Of a DNA stretch of 64,000 nucleotides, positions 20,986 through 32,225 are shown piece after piece (the first letter of the stretch is position 1; the number at the start of each line of letters is the position of its first letter). The translations under genes and the position numbers were made by a program. The stretch is from Heterohyrax brucei (Eukaryota > Chordata > Mammalia > Hyracoidea > Procaviidae), in NCBI GenBank assembly GCA_028571685.1, contig CM053154.1, forward strand, positions 18,260,001 to 18,324,000. The letters run 5' to 3'. The notes beneath the pieces are model-generated. The model saw only the letters and a program-made list of their open reading frames with translations. It had not been told where the DNA came from and ran no database searches.

Positions 20986-22589
20986 CCACATCAAAGAGGG
21001 TATATAGTTTACAGAATGCTCTGTGGCTGAAAATCAGTTCACTGAAACACTTGCACAGCTCATCAAATGCCCCTCTTCCGTCTACATGAGGGGAATGGTC
21101 AGCAGTGACCTGGATAATTCAAAACCACAGAGGGTCCCAAAATAATACGTACTGGACAGGCATGTGATTTTCTTGTATTGTTCTTTGAGTCCCATTATAG
21201 ACTCCTATATTTTTTAGAATGGCAAGATTAGTCTGTTCCCTTTCTTTTAAAGATTCATTTGTTCATTGAAATATTACACAATCCTTAAGTGCTTACTCTG
21301 TGCCAGAAACTTGGCTTGGATTGGAGTGGGGGGTGGGGAATACAGAAATGAGCAAGATCCAGTCCCTGCTCTTATTAAAGGTATGTAACTGAATCCCTGG
21401 TGCTGCGGGGACCCGACGGGCGAGGTTGAGCCTGCTGTCTCAGGAACTGATGCTCTCTCCACATTCCCTGCTCCTGCTCCCCCTCCTCACCACCATCTGC
21501 TGCCCTCTGTCTCTTCCCACTCCCATTTAGGGCTGGGGCCTTCTGCCTGTTGCCATATTATCTCCCCAGGAAAGAGTTCAGTCCCATAATTTCCCTGCTG
21601 TCTATAGAGTGTTGAGCTGCTCTTAATTGCCATCAAGATGCCAGCTCTGCCACATAGGTTCCATCTAGCAGCCCCTCAAGGTTCCTTCCAGAACGAGTCT
21701 TCTCTTCTCTGCTGGCCAGCACACATCCTGTCTTGCAGGCCTAAGCCAGCAACCCCAACCCAGGTCCAGCTGGGTTGGGAGTGAGGGTGTGAGTGTGGTG
21801 GGAGAAGGAACACCATCGGTAGTGTCCTGACCTGTGGTCTCAGACGACAAACATTGCAGGCAAAGCTCATGGGAATGCAAGATTCTCTTTCTTCTTTCAT
21901 GTGACAGGCCAAAGATGAACATCCCTCTGCCCACTCCTCTTCCCCTTTCAACACGAAAGCATGCGGACCAATTTGTTCATAGCTGTTCTGCGTGTGTATG
22001 TGAGTGACTGCATATGTGCAGAGTTTTTGCTAGCCTCTGTGCCTCATAAGTGCACTGGACTATAATAAGAAGCAGAGGTAAATTGTCCTGGGGCAAAGGG
22101 GCGGGTGTGATGGCATGGCTGTGGGATGTGTTGTTCCAGGCATTGAAATCGGAGGGTTTACCCAGAGGAGTCACCAAAATTATATAAAAGAAGAGAGAAG
22201 CTAGAAAGATATTTTTCAGATTCAGTGCATGGCAAGAGGCTGGTGTTCATGTGTGCAGAGTTGTTGAAATATAAAAATTTCTTCTTGTAGGAGGACATAG
22301 AGCTCATCAAGTGAATCATAATCAGGTTTAAAGGCTACCCTTAAAATAGTGCTCAGAAGTGCCTGCCACTGTACTGCTAATCTCCTGGTAGAAGTAGCTG
22401 TATTCAACTGGACCCAAGGACTAGAGATGTATATTTTATTGTCCAGTAGGCTTTCAAGCCAGAATGATGATCCTAACTTACCACTTCCTTAAATCCAGAT
22501 CTGCCTACACCAGCTCTACGCCGAGAGTACCTGCCTTAGTTTAAATGATGGGTCGAGCGGGGTGTAACCATCCACCCATCAATCCATCT
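20986..22589. other. No gene seen
   Basis: Apparently unique sequence. Two overlapping minus-strand frames at 21665-21954 are open for about 90 codons without family resemblance. Confidence 0.5.
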
Positions 22590-22710
22590 GCTCATCCAGC
22601 TCATATTTATTGACCGCCCACTGTGGGTCAGCCATTATGCACTATGCATGTGGAAATTCATAGGGCAAGGTCTTTGGTATCTGTGAGGTTACAATCTAAC
22701 CAGAGAAATA
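22590..22710 (-). repeat. L2/MIR-type ancient repeat
   Basis: 'catatttattgaccgcccac' followed by 'gtgggtcagccattatgcac' is the antisense form of the common L2/MIR 3' text (cattta.tgagc.cctactatgtgcc). Confidence 0.45.
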
Positions 22711-23263
22711 ACACTAGATCTCAAACACAGAAATAAACAGGTGGCAGTCATTTCAATGGTGTCCAGACTAGTGTCCCAATCAGGAAAGCACCAGAAGAAT
22801 CAGAGGACACGCTGCTACAGAACATGGCCAATCTCACAAGGATGAAGCACCTATTGACATGTATAATTTTTTTAAATTAATGAAATATATTCATACGTTC
22901 AATAACCGTACATCTTGAGTTTTTCAAAATAGCTCTGATTTAAAATATCTTACTTTCTCTTCCAGTTCTGTCAGGATGGCTTGGTCAGGAAAAGCCCCAT
23001 GACACGTAGCTGGGGTATTCCATTCCTCTACAATCTTCTCTCCCATCCTCCTTTTCTTCTCACACAGATCCATTCTTTGCACTTAGATTTCACAGAATCT
23101 CCGATTACAATGTAGTATGTCTCTTTGAAACGGTGATGCCTTAACTCATGTGTCAGCAACATCTTCACCTCATCAAAGACTTGAAGCCTGGCTTTAGATG
23201 GGGGGTTGCATGGTGATGAAAAGGTGTCAAAGACTGCTGGTCTGTGAAGCAGAAAGGAAGATG
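22711..23263. other. No gene seen
   Basis: Unique AT-rich DNA; the frame at 23028-23267 on the minus strand is unsupported. Confidence 0.5.
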
Positions 23264-23420
23264 ACATTTGATGGTGGCACAGCGGCTAAGCATTTGGCTG
23301 CTAACCCAAAGGTCAGCAGTTCAAGTCTACCAGCCACTCTTTGGAACCCTTGCAGTCCAGTTTTCTCTGTCCTATAGGGTCATTATCACACCTGGTGGCA
23401 ACAACCTTGATTTATTTTTA
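23264..23420 (+). repeat. AfroSINE
   Basis: 'gatggtggcacagcggctaa', 'gcagttcaagtctaccagcc', tail 'cctatagggtcattatcaca'. Confidence 0.8.
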
Positions 23421-23642
23421 TGTTTTTCCTATCACTGGAGTCAGAGTAAGTTTTGAGGATGAGTGGGAAGACACTGGAAGAGGAAGCTGAGGAGGTAGGA
23501 GGGGATTAAACAGATGCTGTCAGCCATCTCATCACCTTACTCAGTGACAGCTTGGCTACACAGGAGTTCAGTGGTGGCTAGACGCTCAAACCATTACAAG
23601 TGGGAGTATTCCTTAAAGTCTTTGCATTTCAGTGTCCTAGGT

Positions 23643-23813
23643 AAAACCAAAACCCAAACTCAGTGCCGCTGAGTCCATTCTGACTCAGAGTGATCCTATA
23701 CGACAGACCAGAATTGCCCCATAGGGTTCCCGAGGAGGAACTGGTGGATTTGAACCACTGACCTCTTGGTTAGCAACTGCGGTTCTTAACCACTGTTCTA
23801 TCAAGCTTTCCTT
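23643..23813 (-). repeat. AfroSINE
   Basis: Antisense: 'gctgagtccattctgactca' to 'cggttcttaaccactgttct'. Confidence 0.85.
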
Positions 23814-24491
23814 ACAGGTAAAGGGAGCCCTATTCACTCTTTTCACAGCAGCTTAGTGAGAAAACTAAATCAGCCTTTATCTTTAGGTAAATACAAAGAT
23901 TTTTTCTCTATGAATGGGATCAAGGATCCCTGAGAGGCACTCGCACTTAACCACAGGAAAATATAACCAGAAATTAACAAGAATGTTAGGGAACACTCTC
24001 AAGGGATCCAGGGCTTCATCCAGTCTGGCAGCCCTGACACACTGTCCCTACTCTCAGTCCCACCATCTGCTGTCACAGATGCCCATACTCTCCCTTTGCC
24101 TTTCTGGTGTCACAACTCAGAACTGCCAAGGTGATTTAAAATATATATTATATAACATGAATATTTGAAGTGTATGTAAACCCTTAGATTTGTTATAAAC
24201 AGACATTTTCCTTTTGTCAAGCTTATTTTGTTCACTCAAGTGTGTTTTAAAGTCCAGCTGTCTACCAAATACTAAGGGGACTGAAAGGCCAAAAGTCACC
24301 GGGATGAGGCATGGAGGCAGCTCCACCAGAAGCTTCTTCTGGGAAGGCAGGAGCAGTTGGTCTTCCTCCCTGTAGGAGTACTTCTTGAGAAACCAGCCTT
24401 TTGGAACATAAACCCACTCTACAGGCTAGGCTGTCAACATAAGCTGCCTGGTGAGGTCCCTTAAGTAACATGACAAGGAGCTGTACAGCAG
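23814..24491. other. No gene seen
   Basis: Unique sequence, ending at mariner copy C. Confidence 0.5.
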
Positions 24492-25061
24492 TATGAGACC
24501 TGACAGTCAAGTCTGCAAACCATTGTTCTAAGTGCTGCATACCTCAGTGCTGAATATCACTACAGTCACGTTCCAGGTCCACCCCCCCCCCCCCCCCCGG
24601 AAACTATGCACTGATGCCAATGCCTAGTCCACCCTTCAGAGTAATTTTGAAACTCTTTCTGGAATGGCCATTGGACATGGTGGCCCAGTGGCAAGTTTGT
24701 GTACTTAATTGTCTAGTTGTCTGTGAGGGAGTTTTTAGCCAGTAAACAACTGTATTGAAATGTCTTCCCTGCTTGCCTGATCTGGTCCCCAATGACTTTT
24801 TTCTTTACTCAAAGATAAAGGAAATATTAAAAGGAAGGCATTTGAATGACATTCAGGGCATCAAGGGTAATATGACAACAGCTCTGGTAGTAATTGCAGA
24901 AAAAGAGTTCCAAAATTGTTTCAAAGGGTGGACTAGGTGCTGGCATCGGTGCAGAGCTTCCCAAGGGGAGTACTTTGAAGATGACCATAGTGATATTCAG
25001 CAATGAGGTCTGTAGCACTTCTTCTAGGTTGAATTCAGATACTGAATTGTCAGTCCTCATA
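24492..25061 (+). mobile_element. Mariner-derived fold-back element, copy C
   Basis: The best-preserved transposase piece of the four. The frame at 24755-25006 reads PDLVPNDFFLYSKIKEILKG, then KEFQNCFKGWTRCWHR and a GEYFEDDH-like end, the C-terminal third of a mariner (DD34D-type) transposase with PDL.PNDFF containing the last catalytic aspartate (D). The left arm (24494-24675) is an inverted copy of the right end. A TA dinucleotide lies at both outer ends (24492-24493 and 25060-25061). A C17 run at 24582-24598 replaces about 20 bases of the left arm. Confidence 0.85.
24582..24598. repeat. Poly-C run (C17)
   Basis: Seventeen C residues interrupt the left arm of mariner copy C, where the other copies have 'aagtactccccttggg'-like text. 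It could be a true expansion or an assembly error. Confidence 0.9.
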
Positions 25062-25319
25062 GTCCAATGCTTTTCTTGATATTACCCAAAATCAGGTTCA
25101 GAAAACATTTAAGTTTAAATGTGTTGACAAAAGCATTGAATCTATTCCTTGCATTTTGTTGTGGTGCTTTAAGCTCATGTGAGTGTATGTTCTCCCATCC
25201 TCATCCTTGTCTGTAGATTACAGGCAAGACTTTAGAAGGAGGCCCAGAGAAGTCCAGTGACTTTCTCCAGGTTGGACAGTGAGTGAGGCCAGTTGAGCAT
25301 CTCCTCCAACATGCACAAG

Positions 25320-25985
25320 TGTCTTAGTTATGTAGCGCTGCTGTAACAAAAATGTCACAAGTCGCCGACTTTAATAAAAGCCAGACCCACTGCCATCAAG
25401 TTGATTCCGGCTCATAGCGACCCTAAGGACAGAGGAGAACCGCACCATGTAGTTTCCAAGGAGTGCTTGGCAGGTTTGAATTGCTGACCTTTTGATTAGT
25501 AGATATGGCACTTAACCACTATGCCACCAGGTTTTCTGACTCCAACAAACAGAGATTTCTTCTCTCATAGTCTAGGAGGCTAGAAGTCTGAATTCAGGGT
25601 ACCAGCTCCAGGGGAAGGACTTTATGCTGTTGGCTCTGGGGGGAAGTCTTTGTCATCAATCTTGCCCTCATCTAGGGACTTCTCAGCACGAGGACCCCAG
25701 ACCAAAAGGATGTGCACTCAGGCCTCTTCGTTTTGGTGGTGATGAGATCTCTCTGGCTCTCTACACTCTTCTGTGTTCTGTATCTGAGAAGAGATTGATT
25801 CAAGGCTCAGCTTGATATTGTGCATTGAGTCCTGCTTCATGAAAATAATTTCCTCTAATCCTGCCTCATTGGTTTCATAGAGGAAAATCACATTGGATGA
25901 CAAAAACCGCAGACAATCACACAATACTGGGAATTATGGCTACGTCAGCACAGATTTTAGGGGGACACAATTCAATCCTTAATAA
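25320..25985 (-). mobile_element. MaLR-like LTR, antisense, with nested SINE
   Basis: The + strand starts 'tgtcttagttatgtagcgct' and ends 'gggacacaattcaatcctta', which on the minus strand gives an LTR-like TG/CA-style element beginning near 'ggattgaattgtgtccccc' and ending 'aactaagaca'. A related start occurs at 38747 in the + orientation. An AfroSINE interrupts it at 25378-25537. No internal retroviral region is attached. Confidence 0.6.
25378..25537 (-). repeat. AfroSINE nested in an LTR
   Basis: Antisense: 'tgccatcaagttgattccgg' to 'cacttaaccactatgccacc'. LTR text resumes right after it at 'actccaacaaacagagattt'. Confidence 0.9.
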
Positions 25986-26189
25986 GTTCACAATGAATAG
26001 AATTGCACCCTGTAAAATATGTGTTGAATTTCTGGCTCTTGTGCCTGTTTGGAAATGGACTATCTTTTGTTATGTACTGTACATATCTTTTGTAATGGCT
26101 ATATTAACGTATAGTGGATCTTAAACTTTATTGCTTCTGAGTTGTAAAAAGACAACAATAGGCCCAAATACACATATCAGGGAAGATGA

Positions 26190-26396
26190 ATGTCGCATGT
26201 GGATTTCCTGTAAGCCAAGGAAAACCAAGGAACCTCGAGGCCCGAGAGAGTGCCCAAGCTGCCAACAAAGAAGGAATCTATACAGCTAAGACCCTAGTTT
26301 GGACTTTTAACTTCTGGAACTAAGAGAAAACAAATTTCTGTTCTTTAAAACCACTCATGGCATTTACATTACAGCAACAGGAAGTAACTAAAGTAT
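26190..26396 (+). repeat. MLT1-like LTR 3' part
   Basis: 'ttctggaactaagagaaaac', 'aaatttctgttctttaaaac' and 'aacaggaagtaactaaag' follow the MLT1/MaLR LTR 3' end. Confidence 0.5.
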
Positions 26397-27525
26397 CAGG
26401 CAACAGATAAGAGTCATACCAATGCCTCCACGCTGTCTATTTTAAGCTAAGGGGTTCATTTTCTGCATAGGAAAACTGAGGTACCAAGTTGGTTGTTGAT
26501 TGTCCGAAGCAATGAAACCAGATTCCCGGAGCTGAAAGGTACCTCAGGCCTTTCGTTAGCTAGTTTTACATCCTACCCCAAAGAGAATCACTGCATACGT
26601 TCTTTGCCAGATGACTACCCAGCGTCTATGCTTCAACAACTCCAGAAACAGGAAGGGCCTGTTTTTCTCTGTCCCTTCCACTTACAGACGTGCCTAATTG
26701 TTGTAAACAGCTTCTTGATAATCAGCAGAAATCTGCTTTCTAGCTACAGTGACTGACAGCTGCCTTCTGGGGCTACCAGAGCCAAACCTGAATCTTCTGG
26801 GTGCTGGGGAGTCCCTCTTCTCTGACACCTTTTTCTGCACGTGATCATTAAAGCTCTGCCTGCTTTTGTTACCCATGGAGGATTAGGTCTAGACTGATGC
26901 TGCCTAGTCTGGCTTCCCTCAGTATGTTTATTTATTTTGCTGTTATTCATTAATGATGATCATTAACATGTCTAAGTCCAACCCGACGTCTCCCCTTTCT
27001 TGAGGCACAGAAGGCTGTCATTAGAGCATCGCGGAGTTCATTGCCCTCTTGAAATCATGGGGAATTAAAAAAACTTGAGTGTGCGTCTCTTGACAAGGCT
27101 GCTTAAATATAATCATAGATCTGCCACCAAATATGCAGGTTTATGAGGGGTTGTCAAATTTTTTCCTGAAGTGGGAGATATTTGTGCAATTTTTTAAAAA
27201 GCCAACTGAAAAGGAACAAAGAGGGAGGGGGGAAAAAACAAGAACTGCATGATTTTATGAAAGTTTTGCAGAGCTACAATGTTGCAAACTTTGCCTCCAT
27301 TAATAAAAGCACAAAAGACTTCTGGGGGGGTCAAAAAAAGAAAAGAAAAATAAAGTTCTAAGCAGTGCCACATAAATGATCTTGACATTTTCCTTCTACC
27401 AAGTTTGTATCCTCCCAAGCTGCTAAGGAAAATAGGTGAGGTCAAAGAACTGAAAGACTTGATCCACAACCATTCAGATTCAGACCTGGAGGTAATAAGC
27501 CCCTACAGCCCCGCCCCCCCAACCC
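26397..27525. other. No gene seen
   Basis: Unique DNA. Short overlapping frames around 26490-26950 on both strands lack family signal. Confidence 0.5.
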
Positions 27526-27884
27526 AAACCCATTGACAGTGAGTGAATGCCTATTCATGCCAACCCCATGTGGGACACAGTAGAACTGCACTCTGTAGGG
27601 GTCTCAGGGTTCCTAATCTTTTGGATGCCCTAGTGGTACAGTGGTTAAGACCTATGCCTGCTAACCAGAAGGTCAGCAGTTTGACGCCACCTGCCACTCC
27701 TTGGAAACATTCTGGGCAGTTCTACTCTGTCCTATAATGTTGCTATGAGTTGTAACTGACTCAATAGCAATGCATTTGGTTTTGGGGTGATCCTTCAGAA
27801 GTCAATTGCCAGGCCTTTCTTCCACAGCACCATTCGGTTAGTTGCTGAGTGAAAACTGTTTGTACCACTCAAGGACCTACTTCT
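27526..27884 (-). repeat. Long-type AfroSINE interrupted by another SINE
   Basis: Outer parts 27526-27620 ('cattgacagtgagtgaatgc') and 27786-27884 ('gaagtcaattgccaggcctt') form one antisense long-type copy, split by a forward AfroSINE. Confidence 0.7.
27622..27785 (+). repeat. AfroSINE nested in a long-type AfroSINE
   Basis: 'gccctagtggtacagtggtt' through 'ctatgagttgtaactgactc'. An eight-base repeat of the form tRatcYtt flanks it ('taatcttt' near 27613, 'tgatcctt' near 27787), a possible target duplication. Confidence 0.85.
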
Positions 27885-29440
27885 GTGATAGGGACTACAT
27901 GAAAGGTGGCCCATTAAGAGACAAGTTTCTTTTAAGTGACGTTCTGTCTAGATATTCCAGTTATTTAGTTATACCATGACTCTAGAGGACTCGGGCATTT
28001 GTTTCTTATTTTCATTTTTTAATTAAAACTTTTTAAAAGCTATTCAGATTTGTATTTCAACGGAAGAAGAAAGTATTCAAATCTTAGACTGAGTGGATGA
28101 GATCACTGGAGAGTGTTCTAGTTCTTTCCCTTCTGGGGTCAACCTCTTGGGTGTTCTGAGGCCACCTGCATTCCTGTTTGGATCCTGCATGGATTCCTAC
28201 CTGGCCTAAGCATCTGGTTGCTTCAAGGACCAGCAGAAACACATCCCACATTATGCAACACTTTGAGGACCCATGTGATGTGGGTATGCTATAAATACAC
28301 TTGGGGGCCGTGGTTCCTCCGTGACTTTCCGCAGCTGTGTTGGGGTGTATTGCATCACTGCCCTTCTGTCTCCTGGAGGGGAACCTTCCAAGCACTCCAG
28401 TGATTTCTAAGTCTTCTGCAATCACTCAGCATAAATATGATCTCAGAACCCTTTCTGGATTATGCGGTGCTCTGCACTTCCTCATCAGCCACTTCTCTTA
28501 CTCCACCTTCCCCTGCTTTAGATACACGTCAGTAGACCGATGCACAGGCCCTTAAACTGCCCAAATGGCACGTTTCTTTTAGTTCTCCAGTTAACTGCTC
28601 CTTCGTCAGCTTCACACACCCAGGCTAAATAAGGGCATTGCACTCAGATACAGCTAAAATGCACACCACCCAGAAAGCAAGCTTCGGGCAAATCAGCTTA
28701 CCCTTTCCTCTAAATGAGAAAGCAATCCCATCTTTTTAAACTCCCAGTAATTGTAGTAAGGATTATGAACCAGCACTGCAGATACCAACTTTTAAATGAA
28801 ATCTAAGAATCCTTTTAAGCACCTAATCCTAACTGGGGACAATAGCAGTTGGACTAGAGTGGATTTTAAAAACCAGGTCAACGATGCCTCAAATTAAGTT
28901 ATATTGTACCTGCAGATGCAAAAGGAAAGGACATCAAAGGAAGATTTGGTTTGGATGGCAAACAAATAAATGCCAACCACAGACATTGAAGACATCTGGC
29001 TTTTTTAGAGTCTGATGTGGGGACAGTTAGTGACTTCAATGACAGTTGGGTGTGGGTTTATTATGTCCTCTCATAACTGCTCTGAGTCTATTCTGAACAC
29101 TTCTTATTTCCAGCACAGAAAGAATATATTGACTGTCTAGTTTGTTACTCCTTAAAAAGTCTTTGTAGTTTCACAAAGAAAAGAAATCTTTTCAGTAAGA
29201 AGTCCTGTTGAATGCACGCAAAGTCAGAATTAGAGTATTTTAAAGAAAATTCACCTGTTTCACTTTCACACAAGAGCAAAAGATAGCTTCGGAGGGAGAG
29301 GGGCTCTTTTGGGATCTGCTCAAGTGGATAAGTAAGACATATCTGTAATTAATATGTCATTTGTATTTTTATGGGTTTTGCAGTGTTTTGTATTTTCAGA
29401 TGTAATGTTAACACCTCCACCTACAATCCTTTGAGTTATC
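27885..29440. other. No gene seen
   Basis: AT-rich, apparently unique sequence. The frame at 28084-28425 (minus, 113 codons) overlaps shorter frames on the other strand and is unsupported. Confidence 0.5.
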
Positions 29441-29442
29441 TA

Positions 29443-30394
29443 AAGGGTCTTCCAAAAAGGATGTCCTATTTTTTAAAACTCATGACAGTGATATTTGTGA
29501 AGCTATAGTGGCCATATTTATCACATTATTTTTTACTAATCTTAACAAATAGCCATGAAATTTGTACCATTTCATAACACGTAGAAATGATTAAATTTTA
29601 TTATCAAAATGGGTATTCCACTCACCAAATATTTCCTACGTTATGTGAAGTTGACAATGTGCATAATCATCCCACTGAGAGAACAATGTGACGTTTTATC
29701 AAAACATTTGCAACAACGGGTCTGTTACCCATCAGATGACACCTGTGCATCAGTGAACTGCACATTCCACATCACCGCTGTTCGTCAGAGCGTCCCCGAG
29801 AATCTACGTCAGTTTCTAGCACAGAACTGGACCTTCCATTGAGCACAAGTGGGCGGATTTTACATCTGAACCTGAAGCTTTACTCTTACAAAATTGTTCT
29901 AACTCAAGAACTGAAGTCCAACGACCATAGGTTGCACTGTACCTATGCTGACTGGGCTCTGGAGCAATTGAAAGTTGACCCTGCTTTTGGCCGAAAAATT
30001 CTCTTCAGCAACAAGGCCCATTTGGGGATGAATGGTTTCATTCACAAACAAAACGGTCACATTTGGAGCCATGAGAATCCAATGGAGACTCAAGAACGTC
30101 CACTTCATCCTAAAAACGTTACTGCTTGGTGTGGATTTTGGTCCAGCAGAATCATCGACTCTTGTTTTTTCCAACATGAACGTGGTGAGGCTGTGACTGT
30201 CAATGGTGAAAGATACTGGGCTATGTATGATAGCTGATTATTTTAGGTCCCATTTGGAAGATGTCGAGGCAGCCATTTACCCTAAGTTTTTTCCACACAT
30301 GTACTTCAAAATAAGAAAGCAATTAAAACTGTATCATTTACACAACTTATTTTATTCAAGTTCAAAGATAGGACACCCTTATTGGAAGACCCTT
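29443..30394 (+). mobile_element. Tc1/mariner-superfamily DNA transposon with TIRs and TA duplication, internally deleted
   Basis: The left end AAGGGTCTTCC followed by 'aaaaaggatgtcctat' is repeated in inverted orientation at the right end ('ataggacacccttattgg' then AAGACCCTT), about 28 bases with three mismatches. TA occurs on both sides (29441-29442 and 30395-30396), the target duplication of the Tc1/mariner superfamily. At 952 bases it is shorter than an autonomous element (about 1.3 kb), consistent with the deleted transposase C-terminal region. I see only one copy in the window, and its TIR is unlike that of the other mariner family. Confidence 0.85.
29750..30235 (+). pseudogene. Transposase relic (IS630/Tc1/mariner type)
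   Basis: The frame at 29839-30237 reads STSGRILHLNLKLYSYKIVL, then KSNDHRLHCTYADWALEQL, FGRKILFSNKAHL, and PLHPKNVTAWCGFWSS ending in VTVNGERYWAM. This order matches the catalytic core start of insect-type IS630/Tc1/mariner transposases (family form ILFSDEAHF.. G....QN.. W). The first catalytic aspartate, which precedes E-A-H in the family, is asparagine here (SNKAH). The frame stops at 30235, and the region with the other catalytic residues is deleted. An upstream piece in another frame (29780-29830, RQSVPENLRQFL) is the part before it. Non-functional. Confidence 0.75.
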
Positions 30395-30712
30395 TATATC
30401 TGAAGGATATCAGATTCTAAACTGATAACATTTTAAATTCCTGATCTGATAACTCAAAAATCTCTGGCATATCTAAGCCTGATTGTGATGCTTGCCCTGT
30501 CTCTTCAAAGTGTGACTGTGACCTTTCAACATGCCTTGTAATTTTTTGTTGAAAGCCAGACATGATATAGCAGTTAAAAGGACTTGATTTTAGTTATAAC
30601 CCTTGTGAAACCCGGCTGAGAGTGAAGTGGTAGTATCATATAGGGGAGGAGAAGCATTCTCCAACCCTATGATTAGGATTCAGCCTTTTAGAGACCCTGT
30701 GCTCCTAGGCAG
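30395..30712. other. No gene seen
   Basis: Unique AT-rich stretch between the DNA transposon and the next SINE. Confidence 0.4.
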
Positions 30713-30866
30713 AATCCTGATGGCACAGTGATGAAGAGCTTGACTACTAACCAAGGTTGCCAGTTCAAATCCACCAGTTGCTCCATGTAAAGCCTATGGA
30801 GGCAGTCGAGCTCTGTCCTATAGGATTGCTTTGAGTTAGAATTGACTGAATGGCTGTGAGGTTTTA
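30713..30866 (+). repeat. AfroSINE
   Basis: 'aatcctgatggcacagtgat' to 'gctttgagttagaattgact'. Confidence 0.8.
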
Positions 30867-31029
30867 GCTTATCCCTGGGTTATGTCCTTTACAAATGCTT
30901 CACAGAGTTTGCTTTTACTCGGGTGAAAGAGGGAGGGTAGAAGGAGTGGAATTGAGTGTCTCCCTTCCTCTGTATGCTTTATTGTTGTGTGTCTGTGTGT
31001 GTGCCATCCAGCCAATTCTAACTCATGCC

Positions 31030-31245
31030 AGCCAAGCCAAGTGCCGTCGAGTCCGATCACAGTGACCCTATAAAGACCCATTGCTTTTAAGTCAATCTGA
31101 ATCACAGCGACCCTCTATAGGTGATCCTACAGGATAGGGTAGAACAGCCCGATAGGGCGTCTAAGGAGCGGCTGATAGACTTGATCTGCTGACCTTTTGG
31201 TTAGTAGCATTGGCGCTTAACCACGGCTTCACCCTGGTTTCTACT
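31030..31245 (-). repeat. AfroSINE with doubled tail
   Basis: Antisense copy with two tail segments ('gtgccgtcgagtccgatcac' at about 31040 and 'tgcttttaagtcaatctgaa' at about 31082), then body to 'ggcgcttaaccacggcttca'. Confidence 0.8.
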
Positions 31246-31796
31246 TTAGGCCCCAACAAAATCCCGTTTTGGTTAGGTTCTTGCTTCCCTTGGGGCAGAC
31301 CACCAGTAAAGGAAACCCAGCACTGTTTCAAAATGTTGCCTTTCGCCCAGCTGAAAGCATGAGGGTATTTTTCTCTGAGTTTCCCTGATGAGAACATGGT
31401 AGAGTTCTGCAGGAGAAACTCACAGAAAGGCAGCGGGTTCCCTAAAGCTGGCTCCCCAGTTTTTGACTGCTCAGTTTCTTCCCTGATCAGTCTCCAGCAA
31501 TCAGTCAATTATCCTTCAAATATTTCTCCCTGATGCTGGGTTCTGCTGTGGCAGTTTCTGTCCTCAGTTAGCAGTGCTTCTCTGAATCCGCCTGTCTGTC
31601 TTTCCAGTTTTCAGAGCAGTGGTTTGCCTTATGATTTCAACTGTCTGCTAAATCTAAGAATTGTTGATTTCCAGGTGTTCAACACCTTTCTTCTTGTCTT
31701 AAGGACAGGAGCCATGACTTCCTTACTTTTTATATCCTGGTAACATTTTAATAAAAAGAGTTGACCAACCAGTGAGAAGGCAGTATTGTTGGACTC

Positions 31797-31968
31797 TAAA
31801 GCCCTGGTGGCATAGTTGTTAAGCGCTGCTACTGCTGCTAACCAGGGGGTCAGCAGTTCAAATCTGCCTGACGCTCCTCGGAAACTCCACGACGCATCTC
31901 TCCTTTGTCTGTATGGTGGCTATGGGTCAGAATCCACTTGACAGCAGTGGGTATGGTTTGGGTTTTAT
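31797..31968 (+). repeat. AfroSINE
   Basis: 'gccctggtggcatagttgtt' to 'gacagcagtgggtatggttt'. RTE sequence follows immediately. Confidence 0.85.
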
Positions 31969-31969
31969 G

Positions 31970-32225
31970 GTCAGCAACAATGCAAGACTGTGTTTTACAT
32001 ACTTTGGACATGTTGTCAGGAGGGATCAGTCCCTGGAGAAGGACATGATCCTTGGTAGAGAGGAGGGCCAGTGAAAAAGAGGAAGTCTGCCAATGAGATG
32101 GATTGGCACAGGGGCTGCGCTGATGGGTTTATGTAAAAAAAAAAAACATTGTGGGCACAACGCCAGACCAGGCAGTGTTTTGTGTGTAGAGTCTCTACGA
32201 GTAGGCACTGATTCAATGGCTGATC
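31970..32225 (+). mobile_element. RTE/BovB LINE, 3' end fragment
   Basis: 'tacatactttggacatgttg', 'agtccctggagaaggacatg' and 'caatgagatggattggcaca' are in the order of the RTE 3' end. A12 inside (32137-32148) is a later expansion. Confidence 0.85.

Noticed and set aside
28084-28425. 113-codon minus-strand frame
   Set aside because: No domain, no conserved motif, and overlapping frames on the opposite strand; unsupported.
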